DNA from: Candidatus Kapaibacterium sp.
Lineage (GTDB): Bacteria > Bacteroidota > Ignavibacteria > Kapaibacteriales > Kapaibacteriaceae
Direction of reading: 5' to 3'
Length of the DNA: 14,948 bases
NCBI GenBank assembly: GCA_030830285.1
Contig: JAURNF010000144.1
Location: forward strand, 1 to 14,948
In this document: positions 7,071 through 14,471 of the stretch, piece after piece
How the letters are laid out: each line of letters opens with the position of its first letter
How positions within the stretch are numbered: the stretch's first letter is position 1
Position numbers and translations under genes: made by a program
Notes under the pieces: generated by a model
Databases searched by the model: none
Seen by the model: only the letters and a program-made list of their open reading frames with translations
What the model was told of the DNA's origin: nothing

Positions 7071-9565
7071 TGCGTTCGTGGCTTCAGAGTGCCATTGGTT
7101 TAACGATCACGTCGATCGTACTGTTTGGTTGCTTTGTCCTGTTTGCCGTGTTACTCGCCACACGCAGTCATCCTAGTCCGTATCAGGAAGAGCAAGCGAC
7201 TGTGTCGGACACAGTGCGTGTCTATCGCAATAGCTTTGGAATTCCGCACATTGTCGGGCGGACAATTGATGATGTCGTGTTTGCGCAGGGCGTCGCTCAC
7301 GCGCAAGATCGTCTCTGGCAAATGGATGTATGGCGTCGCGTTGGTCGTGGCACCCTAGCAGAAGTGCTCGGTGAAGAGGCAGTGCCTGTTGATGCCTTCA
7401 TGCGTTCCATCGACATTGCCGGAATAGCACGACAGAATATGCGAGCGGTTGATAAACGAACGATGAGGCTCCTCGAAGCATACTGTCGCGGCGTCAACAC
7501 GTACATCGAGCGTAACACCGAGGATTTGCCATTCGAATTTGATGCTCTCGGATATACACCAGCGCCGTGGACACCAGAGGACTGCCTCATCGTTGGACGT
7601 GCACTTGCGTTCGAGGTGTCACTCGCGTTTTGGTCGGATCTGGTGTTTGCACAAATCGCGCAAAAACGTGGACCAGGCTCAGAGGCGATGTTCATTCCAC
7701 GATCTGATGTAGGACCATTCGTTCTCGACTCTTCGAGTCGGCGTGCAGACACATCGAGACTGCTTAGTTCCGCAACTGGAGTTCCGAAGTCAGAGCATAT
7801 GATGATGCAAGACGATCATGTATCAGCAATGCTGCTGACGATCCGTGGAGTTCGCAGCAAGCTCGGAATGTCTGGGTCTGGCTTCGGAAGCAACTGTTGG
7901 GCAGTACGCAGCGAAGATGGTGGGACGAGTCTCGCAAATGATCCTCATTTGTCTGTTTCCATGCCGCCAAAGTGGTATCAGATCCATCTCAGCGCTCCTG
8001 GGTTCAATGTGATCGGCATGAGTTTGCCAGGTATCCCATTCGTGGTTTCAGGACGCAATGATCAGGTAGCCTGGGGATTTACCAACACTATGATCGATGA
8101 CGTTGATTATGTAATTGAACGTGTTGATCCAAAGAATGCCAACTACTATTTCGAAGGCAGTAACACACGAGTCAAGTTTCGATATCGTCGAGACACGCTC
8201 AAGATTCGTGGTCGTGCTGATTCCCTGATCGATCTCCGGTTTACGAATCGCTCCTGTGTGGTATCGGACTATCACCTCCTCCGCACTCCTTCGGTGATCA
8301 CGAAAACACCCCGAACAATGTCGACCACCCTGCTCAACCGCACGTGCCTTACGCTGCGTTGGACAGCACGATACAAGAGTGACGAGATCACAGCGCTGTA
8401 CAACATCAACAGGAGCAAGTCCTTCTCTGACGTTGTTTCGGCTGTGTCAACATGGGGTGCACCAACCCTTACGTTTAGTGTAGCGTCGAAGGACGGAGGA
8501 ATCGGAACCGTCATCGCTGGTTTCCTCCCACGGCGTGGATCAGCAAATCCGCGACTACCTATACCGACCGATGTTGCGGGTGCAGATTGGAGCGGTGTCC
8601 AATCGGCGACTGCATTGGGCACTGTGAAGAATCCATCGCGTGGATTTGTTGCTTCTGCGAACAATCCCGTCTCATCGAACTCGCAGACATACATAAGTTC
8701 AGTCTACGAGCCATCGTCTCGTATTCAGCGGATCTATGAACTATTGTCGATCTACCGATCCCCTACCGCGCGCGATCATCAGGTGATGCAGTTGGACATT
8801 GTCTCACCCTATGCACGTGCGATGTGCCAACGTCTCATACCTGTACTCCGTAAAGGAACGTCACGGTATGGAGAGATTGAGCAGCGCGCATTGACTGCTC
8901 TTGCAAAGTGGGATGGAACCCAAGCCTCTCTTGATCCAGCTGCAACGATTTATGCTGTGTTTTTGCAGCGAATGCTATGGAATACGTTTCAAGATGAACT
9001 AGGTCCGCAACTCTATGATGACTGGGCCTTGGTGAGCAACCTGCCACTACGGAAGCTTGATGATGTCATCAATGAGCCAACGGCGCAAGTTTGGGATGAC
9101 GTTACCACCAATCAGCGTGAAGACCTTGCCTGGATTGCAATTCGTTCTTTCATCGAGGCCGTCTCGGAGCTACGCGAACGGTTTGACAATGAAGACATCC
9201 AGACGTGGGACTTCGGACGGGTTCATACGGTAACGTTTCCTCACCTGTTTGGTGATCATCCGCTTATGCGACCGGTCATGAATCAAGGTCCGTTTGAAAT
9301 CTCTGGAAGCCAAACAACAATTCAATCATCAGAATGGTCGATTGGGAATCCATATGCTACGCGAGTTGCGGCGAGCATGCGAGTGGTTTCAATGCTGCGT
9401 GATTCGATTCAGTATTCTGTGGTTCCCGGTGGTTCCTCTGGTCAGCCCCTTAGCGCACATTATGCGGACCAGCTTCAGCTTTGGCTCAAGGGCGGGTATG
9501 TCAGACTTCCAGTGCAGGCCACACCAGATGTCTCGTTCCGTCTCTACCACGTCTTTGTGCCCTAA
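7061..9565 (+). CDS. Membrane-anchored penicillin-acylase-family Ntn hydrolase
   Basis: 834 residues from ATG 7061, which has GGGG five bases upstream; ATG 7067 (ATGA overlap with the preceding stop) is a close alternative. Residues about 11-33 form a membrane segment or uncleaved signal anchor, putting the enzyme outside the cytoplasm. RNSFGIPHI (56-64) and the following AQGVAHAQDRLWQMD stretch are the family's alpha-chain signature. GFGSNCWAV supplies the predicted self-cleavage site and N-terminal nucleophile Ser277 of the beta chain. GIPFVVSGRNDQVAWGFTN follows, and NPSRGFVASANN (524-535) carries the likely oxyanion-hole Asn. GGSSGQPLS plus HYADQ near residue 790 is the usual C-terminal signature. 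Family members hydrolyse amide bonds of acylated molecules such as beta-lactams, acyl-homoserine lactones or acyl amino acids. The substrate here is unknown. Length is typical of the family. Confidence 0.92.
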   Translation: MAMMRSWLQSAIGLTITSIVLFGCFVLFAVLLATRSHPSPYQEEQATVSDTVRVYRNSFGIPHIVGRTIDDVVFAQGVAHAQDRLWQMDVWRRVGRGTLAEVLGEEAVPVDAFMRSIDIAGIARQNMRAVDKRTMRLLEAYCRGVNTYIERNTEDLPFEFDALGYTPAPWTPEDCLIVGRALAFEVSLAFWSDLVFAQIAQKRGPGSEAMFIPRSDVGPFVLDSSSRRADTSRLLSSATGVPKSEHMMMQDDHVSAMLLTIRGVRSKLGMSGSGFGSNCWAVRSEDGGTSLANDPHLSVSMPPKWYQIHLSAPGFNVIGMSLPGIPFVVSGRNDQVAWGFTNTMIDDVDYVIERVDPKNANYYFEGSNTRVKFRYRRDTLKIRGRADSLIDLRFTNRSCVVSDYHLLRTPSVITKTPRTMSTTLLNRTCLTLRWTARYKSDEITALYNINRSKSFSDVVSAVSTWGAPTLTFSVASKDGGIGTVIAGFLPRRGSANPRLPIPTDVAGADWSGVQSATALGTVKNPSRGFVASANNPVSSNSQTYISSVYEPSSRIQRIYELLSIYRSPTARDHQVMQLDIVSPYARAMCQRLIPVLRKGTSRYGEIEQRALTALAKWDGTQASLDPAATIYAVFLQRMLWNTFQDELGPQLYDDWALVSNLPLRKLDDVINEPTAQVWDDVTTNQREDLAWIAIRSFIEAVSELRERFDNEDIQTWDFGRVHTVTFPHLFGDHPLMRPVMNQGPFEISGSQTTIQSSEWSIGNPYATRVAASMRVVSMLRDSIQYSVVPGGSSGQPLSAHYADQLQLWLKGGYVRLPVQATPDVSFRLYHVFVP

Positions 9566-9623
9566 GACACACGCATTCCCTATCTTCGTTGCGAGTTCTT
9601 GAACGTCTAATCTAGGATTACCC

Positions 9624-11105
9624 ATGTCAGTTACAACAGTTGTTGGAACGCGCCGCACGGCAAAAGCTGATGCGATCATTGTGTTTGTTGCACAGGACGA
9701 AAAGCACTTCGCTTCGGCTCAGAAGTCGCTTACGTCCGACATCCCACACCTGCTCCCATTGTTCGCTTCAGGCGACTTTACAGCTAAGGCGAACCAGACG
9801 GCACTTGCCTATGGTGGATCGGCAACCGCATCGCCACGCGTGATTCTTGTAGGTATGGGTCCGATGGCATCCATCACACCAGAGAAGATCCGTCGTGCCG
9901 CCGCTGCTGGTACAAAGCGTGCAGGTGCCTCCGGATGCTCGTCTGTGGCTATCGAGGCAATGCCGATGAATGGCATCGACTCTGCAACGGTTGCCCAAGC
10001 GATTACGGAAGGTTCGATGCTGTCGCAGTATCGGTACGATAAGTACAAGACGATCAAGAGTGAATCAAACGGTCTCGTGAAGAAGGTTACGCTCGTTACA
10101 GATCGTCCACACCTGAAGGCAGTTACCAAGGGTGCAGGTATTGGCGAGCATATCGTCGGTGGTGTAACGCTTGCTCGCGACCTCGCAAATGCTCCGAACT
10201 GTGAGATCTATCCTGAAACCCTCGCCAAGAAGGTTCAAGAAGTTGGGAAGAAGGCCGGTTTCAAGACGACTGTTCTGGACAAGAAGAAGATCGAAGATCT
10301 CAAGATGGGAGGCCTTCTTGGTGTGAATGCTGGAAGTGTTCGCCCGCCGGTCTTCATCGTCATGGAGCACTTGAAGGGTCCAAAGAACGAAAAGCCGTTG
10401 GTTCTTGTAGGCAAGGGCATCACATTTGATACGGGCGGTATCTCGATCAAGCCAGCTGCTGGTATGAGCGACATGAAGAGCGACATGCATGGCGCTGCCT
10501 CGGTGATCGGTACGATGTACACCCTGGCGAAGCTCGGAGTGAAGCGCAACGTTATCGCTCTGGTTCCATCGACGGAAAACATGCCTAGTGGAACAGCCTA
10601 CGTTCCGGGCGATATTCTCACGTTCATGAACGGCAAGACGGCAGAAATCGATAACACGGACGCCGAAGGCCGATTGATCTTGGCTGATGCACTTTGTTAT
10701 GCAGACCGCTTCAAGCCAAGTGCTGTCATTGACTTAGCAACCCTAACAGGTGCTTGCGTTGTGGCACTTGGAACAGTCACAACAGGTATGATGGGCACAG
10801 ACGAAAAGACGAAGAATCGTCTGCGCGCTGCTGCCGATCGCACAAATGAGTACGTCTGCGAGCTCCCGTTGTACGATGAGTATGAAGAGCAGATTTCGAG
10901 TGACTATGCCGACATCAAGAACTCCGGTGGACGCAACGCAGGTGCTATCACAGCGGCCCTATTCCTGAAGCACTTCGTCTCGTATCCTTGGGTTCACCTC
11001 GACATCGCCGGAACAGGTATTCAGCCAAAGGCTGGACATTACACACCGAAGGGTGGTTCGGGCGTTGGTGTTCGTCTCCTTACCGACATGATCCGTCACT
11101 GGTAA
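9624..11105 (+). CDS. pepA: Leucyl aminopeptidase, M17 family
   Basis: 493 residues, the usual length. ATG 9624 has AGGA at 9614-9617, six bases upstream. The N-terminal macrodomain-like part (about 1-165) is divergent; the C-terminal catalytic domain is highly conserved. The dimetal site is complete by comparison with bovine lens LAP: Lys264, Asp269, Asp287, Asp346 and Glu348, with catalytic Lys276 and Arg350. All seven sit at a constant offset of 14 from the bovine numbers. The signature NTDAEGRL is present. The enzyme removes N-terminal residues, preferably Leu, from peptides in the cytoplasm; related PepA proteins can also bind DNA. A 58-base gap separates it from the acylase gene and 19 bases from the sigma gene, so it may share a transcript with either. 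Confidence 0.97.
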   Translation: MSVTTVVGTRRTAKADAIIVFVAQDEKHFASAQKSLTSDIPHLLPLFASGDFTAKANQTALAYGGSATASPRVILVGMGPMASITPEKIRRAAAAGTKRAGASGCSSVAIEAMPMNGIDSATVAQAITEGSMLSQYRYDKYKTIKSESNGLVKKVTLVTDRPHLKAVTKGAGIGEHIVGGVTLARDLANAPNCEIYPETLAKKVQEVGKKAGFKTTVLDKKKIEDLKMGGLLGVNAGSVRPPVFIVMEHLKGPKNEKPLVLVGKGITFDTGGISIKPAAGMSDMKSDMHGAASVIGTMYTLAKLGVKRNVIALVPSTENMPSGTAYVPGDILTFMNGKTAEIDNTDAEGRLILADALCYADRFKPSAVIDLATLTGACVVALGTVTTGMMGTDEKTKNRLRAAADRTNEYVCELPLYDEYEEQISSDYADIKNSGGRNAGAITAALFLKHFVSYPWVHLDIAGTGIQPKAGHYTPKGGSGVGVRLLTDMIRHW

Positions 11106-11124
11106 TCTGGGTATCTCCGAGCGC

Positions 11125-11745
11125 ATGTCCGACCCTTCCGCACTACGAGCCGAGTTTGAACGAGAAGCAATTCCGCATATGCCGGCGTTGTACACGTTTG
11201 CTGTTCGTATGACGCGTGACGAGGACGACGCATCAGACCTAGTCCAAGAAACCTACCTTAAGGCATACCGGTTCTTCGACAAATTCGAGCGGGGAACTAA
11301 CTGTAAAGCCTGGCTGTTCCGAATTCTTAAGAACTCGTACATCAATCGGTTTAGGAAGTCGTCAAAGGCACCTGATACGGTAGAGTACGACGTTATCGAA
11401 GAGTTTTATGAGACGATCCGAGATAGCTCGGTCGAGACATCGGTCTTGGAAGAACAAATCTTCTCCCAAGCACTCGATGATGAAGTTTCGACAGCGCTCA
11501 ATCGTTTGCCTGATGAGTTTCGTACGGTGATCATTCTCTGCGATATCGAGAACTTCACGTACGAAGAGATTGCTGAGTTTATTGACTGTCCTATCGGGAC
11601 AGTGCGTTCACGTCTGCACCGTGCACGAAAGATCTTAGCTGCACAACTCGCTTCCTACGCTCGTGAGCGTGGATTTGATGTTGACAGCGACGTTGACAGT
11701 CGTGGCAATGAGTTGCATGTTTCAGACGGGAGGACACCGGAATGA
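11125..11745 (+). CDS. ECF-type RNA polymerase sigma factor, SigR/SigH-like
   Basis: 206 residues. Region 2 is at about 17-82 (DASDLVQETYLKAYR; GTNCKAWLFRILKNSYINRF) and region 4 at about 122-175 (LPDEFRTVIILCDIE; TYEEIAEFIDCPIGTVRSRL, a helix-turn-helix). A linker of about 40 acidic residues separates them, and no sigma-1 or sigma-3 domain is present, as in the ECF group. GTN-KAWL-RIL, PIGTV-SRLHR and a terminal ARERGF closely recall the actinobacterial thiol-stress sigma factors SigR and SigH (ECF12). A short acidic tail follows (residues 184-206). Only a weak ribosome site (GAG) precedes ATG 11125, which suggests coupling to pepA or low translation. Its stop codon overlaps the anti-sigma start (ATGA), the usual arrangement for a sigma and its antagonist. 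The target regulon is not visible. Confidence 0.93.
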   Translation: MSDPSALRAEFEREAIPHMPALYTFAVRMTRDEDDASDLVQETYLKAYRFFDKFERGTNCKAWLFRILKNSYINRFRKSSKAPDTVEYDVIEEFYETIRDSSVETSVLEEQIFSQALDDEVSTALNRLPDEFRTVIILCDIENFTYEEIAEFIDCPIGTVRSRLHRARKILAAQLASYARERGFDVDSDVDSRGNELHVSDGRTPE

Positions 11746-12605
11746 CAGCCGGAAACGAACTAAATGCACTTATTAGTGCTTATGTCGATGGCGAACGCCT
11801 CGACCAATCGGAGCTCCAGCGTGTCCAAGACGCTTTGGCTTCTCGCAAGGAGATGCGCAAGGATGCGGAACTGCAAAGCGCGACTCGTGCGCTCGTGCGA
11901 TCACGCTCGTCGTCACTGCGTCACCAGCCACCTGCAAGTATGATGGCTTCGATTCAGGGAGCATTAGACGAGGCAAGTGCGACCAGCAATGGTCGTACCT
12001 CCCCTTCCAGCACGTCGTGGAGTTTCAGTGGAGCGATTCGTTCACTGTTTGGCACCCCTCGTTTTGCAACGGGGCTTGTAGCGCTCGGCTCAGTCGTGGT
12101 GCTAGCTGCTGCAGCTCTCATCTTCCTACGCTCGCCCTCTGGTTCTGCTGCTGACTCTGAGGTCACATCCGTTGCCTATGCGACATTTGGCAACGTGCTG
12201 ACAGGGTCATTTGGCATTGAGCGAGAATCATCCAACACATCTGAATTGCGGACGTTCTTCGCCTCGCGCGGCGTTGAGTTCACGGTGTTTTTCCCGGAAG
12301 TTCATGCATCTCTTCGTGGTGGTAGCGTTGTTACGATCAATGGTCGTCAATGTGCCCAGCTCGTGTATGAGGCTGGAGAAAAGAAAATCTACCTTCTTGA
12401 AACAGATAACAACGACATCACCCGCGGGGATATCGAGCTCGAACACGGAGTTCTCGAAGATGTAGAGCAGAGCCGCTGGCACTGGGAAGAGCGCGCAGAC
12501 ATGGGTACGATGTTTGTCTGGAAAAGCAATAATGTGATGTGCACAGCCGTCTCAAACATGCCGACCAACGAGTTTTCTGCACTTTTCCGTCTCGAGACAC
12601 TCTAA
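11742..12605 (+). CDS. Single-pass transmembrane anti-sigma factor
   Basis: 287 residues, starting by ATGA overlap with the sigma gene. The N-terminal cytoplasmic part (1-60) has the anti-sigma domain pattern LISAYVDGERL, then a helix with a stretch of charged residues, but it lacks the His/Cys ligands of zinc-binding anti-sigma domains. A low-complexity Ser/Thr linker follows (about 75-105). One membrane helix lies at about 109-129. The periplasmic domain (130-287) has the beta-rich arrangement seen at the C-terminus of many transmembrane anti-sigma factors: a GG turn, NGR-C-QLVYE, KKIYLLE, W-W, MFVWKSNN and a final NMPTNEFSALF helix. The only two cysteines of the protein, Cys204 and Cys267, both fall in this domain. 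Expected role: hold the ECF sigma at the membrane until an envelope signal releases it. Confidence 0.85.
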   Translation: MTAGNELNALISAYVDGERLDQSELQRVQDALASRKEMRKDAELQSATRALVRSRSSSLRHQPPASMMASIQGALDEASATSNGRTSPSSTSWSFSGAIRSLFGTPRFATGLVALGSVVVLAAAALIFLRSPSGSAADSEVTSVAYATFGNVLTGSFGIERESSNTSELRTFFASRGVEFTVFFPEVHASLRGGSVVTINGRQCAQLVYEAGEKKIYLLETDNNDITRGDIELEHGVLEDVEQSRWHWEERADMGTMFVWKSNNVMCTAVSNMPTNEFSALFRLETL

Positions 12606-13156
12606 TGAAGACGCTTCTTGCCCTTGCTCTGGTTGCAACCACGGTTGCAGCGGTGTCGTTAACGCTTCCTAGTCGCAGTGCATCCACGGCGTCCAGCCCT
12701 GCGCAGGTGTTCCTTGTCGATCAAGTTACTCCGCGTGGCACCAACAAGGCAGTAGAGTTCACATGGAAAGATGGTGCCAAGACGATGTCATTCGCCGAGG
12801 TAACCAAGGGTAAAGTCGTGTTGCTCAACATTTGGGCGACGTGGTGCGGTCCGTGCCGTCGTGAACTGCCTGATCTTGTTGCCCTCTCGCAAGAGATGGC
12901 ATCCAAAGGGGTGGTAATCATGGGTGTTAGCCTCGATGAAAAGGAACCACGTCTGCAGAACGTCAAGACCTTCGTTGAGAAAATGGGCATTCCATACGTC
13001 AACGTGATCGATAACCTCAAGATTTCTGATGCATACGGAGGGATCCAGTCGATTCCAACGACGTTCATCATCGACCGTCAAGGTAACATCGTACAGAAGA
13101 TCGTTGGCATGCAATCAAAAGAAGCTTTCCGCGCTGCGATTACCAAAGCGCTCTAA
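12605..13156 (+). CDS. Exported TlpA/ResA-type thioredoxin-fold protein
   Basis: 183 residues. The start is set at ATG 12605, which shares one base with the anti-sigma stop (TAATG); an upstream in-frame GTG at 12539 would hide the signal sequence. Residues 1-20 are a hydrophobic export signal; no clear AxA cleavage site or lipobox is seen, so it may stay tethered. The redox motif is WCGPC with Cys81 and Cys84 (WATWCGPCRRELP), and the cis-Pro is Pro151 (IQSIPTTFIID), as in TlpA, ResA and related periplasmic thiol-disulfide oxidoreductases. Family members usually act as reductants of extracytoplasmic disulfides, for instance in cytochrome c maturation; no such genes are seen here. The substrate is unknown. 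Placement behind sigma and anti-sigma suggests co-expression with them. Confidence 0.93.
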   Translation: MKTLLALALVATTVAAVSLTLPSRSASTASSPAQVFLVDQVTPRGTNKAVEFTWKDGAKTMSFAEVTKGKVVLLNIWATWCGPCRRELPDLVALSQEMASKGVVIMGVSLDEKEPRLQNVKTFVEKMGIPYVNVIDNLKISDAYGGIQSIPTTFIIDRQGNIVQKIVGMQSKEAFRAAITKAL

Positions 13157-13161
13157 GCCTC

Positions 13162-14460
13162 CTACCAAACTTCGATGATCATCGACGGCTTCCGTTCAAC
13201 GGGAGCCGTTTTCGTTTGTATGATCGACCGCATTGCTGCTGCAAGTTCATCACGGCGGGCAGCATCTCGGGCATAGACACTTACAAGTGGATCTCCAGCC
13301 GCCACCTCCGAGCCGCGTTCGCAATGGAACACGACACCTGCGCTTGGATCAATAACGTCGTCCTCACGTTGGCGGCCTCCTCCGGCCTGCTGGACCGCGT
13401 CAGCGACGGCTCGCGCGTCAATATGATCGACCCAGCCACTTGTTGCAGACTCAATCACAATAGGTGTTTGCATTGCATACATGGTAACGGCATCTGACCA
13501 TTTTCCGCCCTGTTGAGCAATCATTCGATGGAACTGCTGATGAGCGCTACCATTCTTCCAAGCACGGACAACCCTGCGTCGACTATCTTCGATTGTTGTC
13601 TCTAGCCCAGCTACATGTACCATGTGTGCTGTGAGTTCGATCGTGACCTCAGCTAGCGACCTCTCCGCCGATGTCGCTAGCGCATGTTCGGCTTCGGCGA
13701 TCTCCAACCAGTTACCAACAGCATACCCCAGGGGTTCGTCCATTCGTGTGAACACAAACCTTACGGGGATGCCTACGGAGTCACATACGCTCTTCATCGA
13801 CTCTGCAAGGGTTCGCGCTTGGTCGAGTGTTTGCATGAACGCTGCTGAACCTACCTTCATATCCATCACAAGTCCGTCGAGGCTTTCAGCAAACTTCTTA
13901 CTAAGAATAGAGGCAGTGATTAGCCCGATGTTCTCGACTGTGCCCGTGACGTCACGAATTGCATAGAGGATACGGTCCGCCGGTACAAGGTCGACAGTTT
14001 GTCCAGCCATGAACAATCCGTTCACGGTGAGGCAGTGATCCATCTCCTGCTCAGTCATAGCGATTGAAAAGCCTGGCACGCTTTCGAGCTTGTCAAGCGT
14101 TCCTCCGGTGTGCCCAAGGCCTCGACCGCTGATCATTGGCACATCAATGCCACAGCTGGATGCCAGGGGGGCAAGTAGCAGAGAGACCTTATCCCCCACG
14201 CCACCAGTTGAATGCTTGTCGATACGGCGTCGTCCAGTATCAGACCGCCTTAGCACCTTGCCTGAATGTGTCATCGACATCGTGAGGGCAGCAGTTTCCT
14301 CGGAATCCAATCCACGTACGCAGGAAGCCATACAAAAAGCACCAACTTGTGCTGGGCTTACGGTACCCGATACTACACCATCGATGAATTGATGAATGTC
14401 GTCAGCTGTCAAATGATGGCCATCGCGTTTGAAACGCAGGAGTTCTTTCGTGGACTTCAT
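13162..14460 (-). CDS. deoA: Thymidine phosphorylase (pyrimidine nucleoside phosphorylase family)
   Basis: 432 residues, close to E. coli DeoA (440) and Bacillus Pdp (433). The start at 14460 is chosen because homology begins at KELLRFKRDGHHLT; the open frame further upstream is only the antisense of the neighbouring methyltransferase gene. Phosphate-binding motif DKHSTGGVGDK (81-91) and SGRGLGHTGGT (111-121) are intact. Catalytic residues by constant offset of two from E. coli: His83, Arg169, Ser184 and Lys188. Met109 sits where E. coli TP has Met111 and broad-specificity PyNP has Lys, which favours thymidine/deoxyuridine use. The usual KxGxGAFM is KVGSAAFM, one Gly replaced by Ala. The enzyme splits thymidine with phosphate into thymine and deoxyribose-1-phosphate for salvage or catabolism. 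No other deo genes are nearby. No purine-rich ribosome site precedes the start. Confidence 0.93.
   Translation of the reverse strand: MKSTKELLRFKRDGHHLTADDIHQFIDGVVSGTVSPAQVGAFCMASCVRGLDSEETAALTMSMTHSGKVLRRSDTGRRRIDKHSTGGVGDKVSLLLAPLASSCGIDVPMISGRGLGHTGGTLDKLESVPGFSIAMTEQEMDHCLTVNGLFMAGQTVDLVPADRILYAIRDVTGTVENIGLITASILSKKFAESLDGLVMDMKVGSAAFMQTLDQARTLAESMKSVCDSVGIPVRFVFTRMDEPLGYAVGNWLEIAEAEHALATSAERSLAEVTIELTAHMVHVAGLETTIEDSRRRVVRAWKNGSAHQQFHRMIAQQGGKWSDAVTMYAMQTPIVIESATSGWVDHIDARAVADAVQQAGGGRQREDDVIDPSAGVVFHCERGSEVAAGDPLVSVYARDAARRDELAAAMRSIIQTKTAPVERKPSMIIEVW
13172..13185. repeat. 14-base perfect palindrome at the convergent gene ends
   Basis: TCGATGATCATCGA reads the same on both strands. 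It overlaps the last codons of deoA and abuts the + strand terminator hairpin. It could be a protein-binding site, part of the minus strand 3' end structure, or chance within coding sequence (Met-Ile-Ile-Glu). Confidence 0.5.
13185..13217 (+). terminator. Intrinsic terminator of the + strand operon, lying inside deoA
   Basis: ACGGCTTCCG (13185-13194) pairs with CGGGAGCCGT (13200-13209), 10 bp including one U-G, with loop TTCAA. The following TTTTCGTTT (overlapping 13209-13217) gives the U-tract on the + strand only. It begins 28 bases after the thioredoxin stop and sits within the final codons of the convergent deoA gene (its Thr-Ala-Pro-Val-Glu-Arg-Lys-Pro stretch). The minus strand has no U-tract after the hairpin. 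Confidence 0.8.
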
Positions 14461-14467
14461 AGGTTTG
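14460..14467 (+). promoter_or_regulatory. Possible -7 element in the deoA / methyltransferase divergent gap
   Basis: TAGGTTTG matches the Bacteroidota -7 consensus TAnnTTTG exactly and lies five bases before the methyltransferase ATG, so a transcript could start at or near the start codon. The nearest upstream TTG (14429-14431) is 28 bases away, longer than the usual spacing, which weakens the call. The AGG within the motif (14461-14463) could instead be the ribosome site. Confidence 0.25.
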
Positions 14468-14471
14468 CAGG

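Noticed and set aside
7121..7135. Possible lipobox (LFGC) in the acylase N-terminus
   Set aside because: The Cys is in the middle of a continuous hydrophobic stretch, and Phe at -2 is unfavourable; a membrane anchor explains it better.
11000..11124. ECF-type autoregulatory promoter (GGAAC then CGTC) before the sigma gene
   Set aside because: GGAAC and CGTC occur but are about 60 bases apart, far from the 16-17 base spacing required.
12539..12604. GTG start for the thioredoxin gene inside the anti-sigma gene
   Set aside because: It adds 22 unrelated residues before a clear export signal that begins at 12605.
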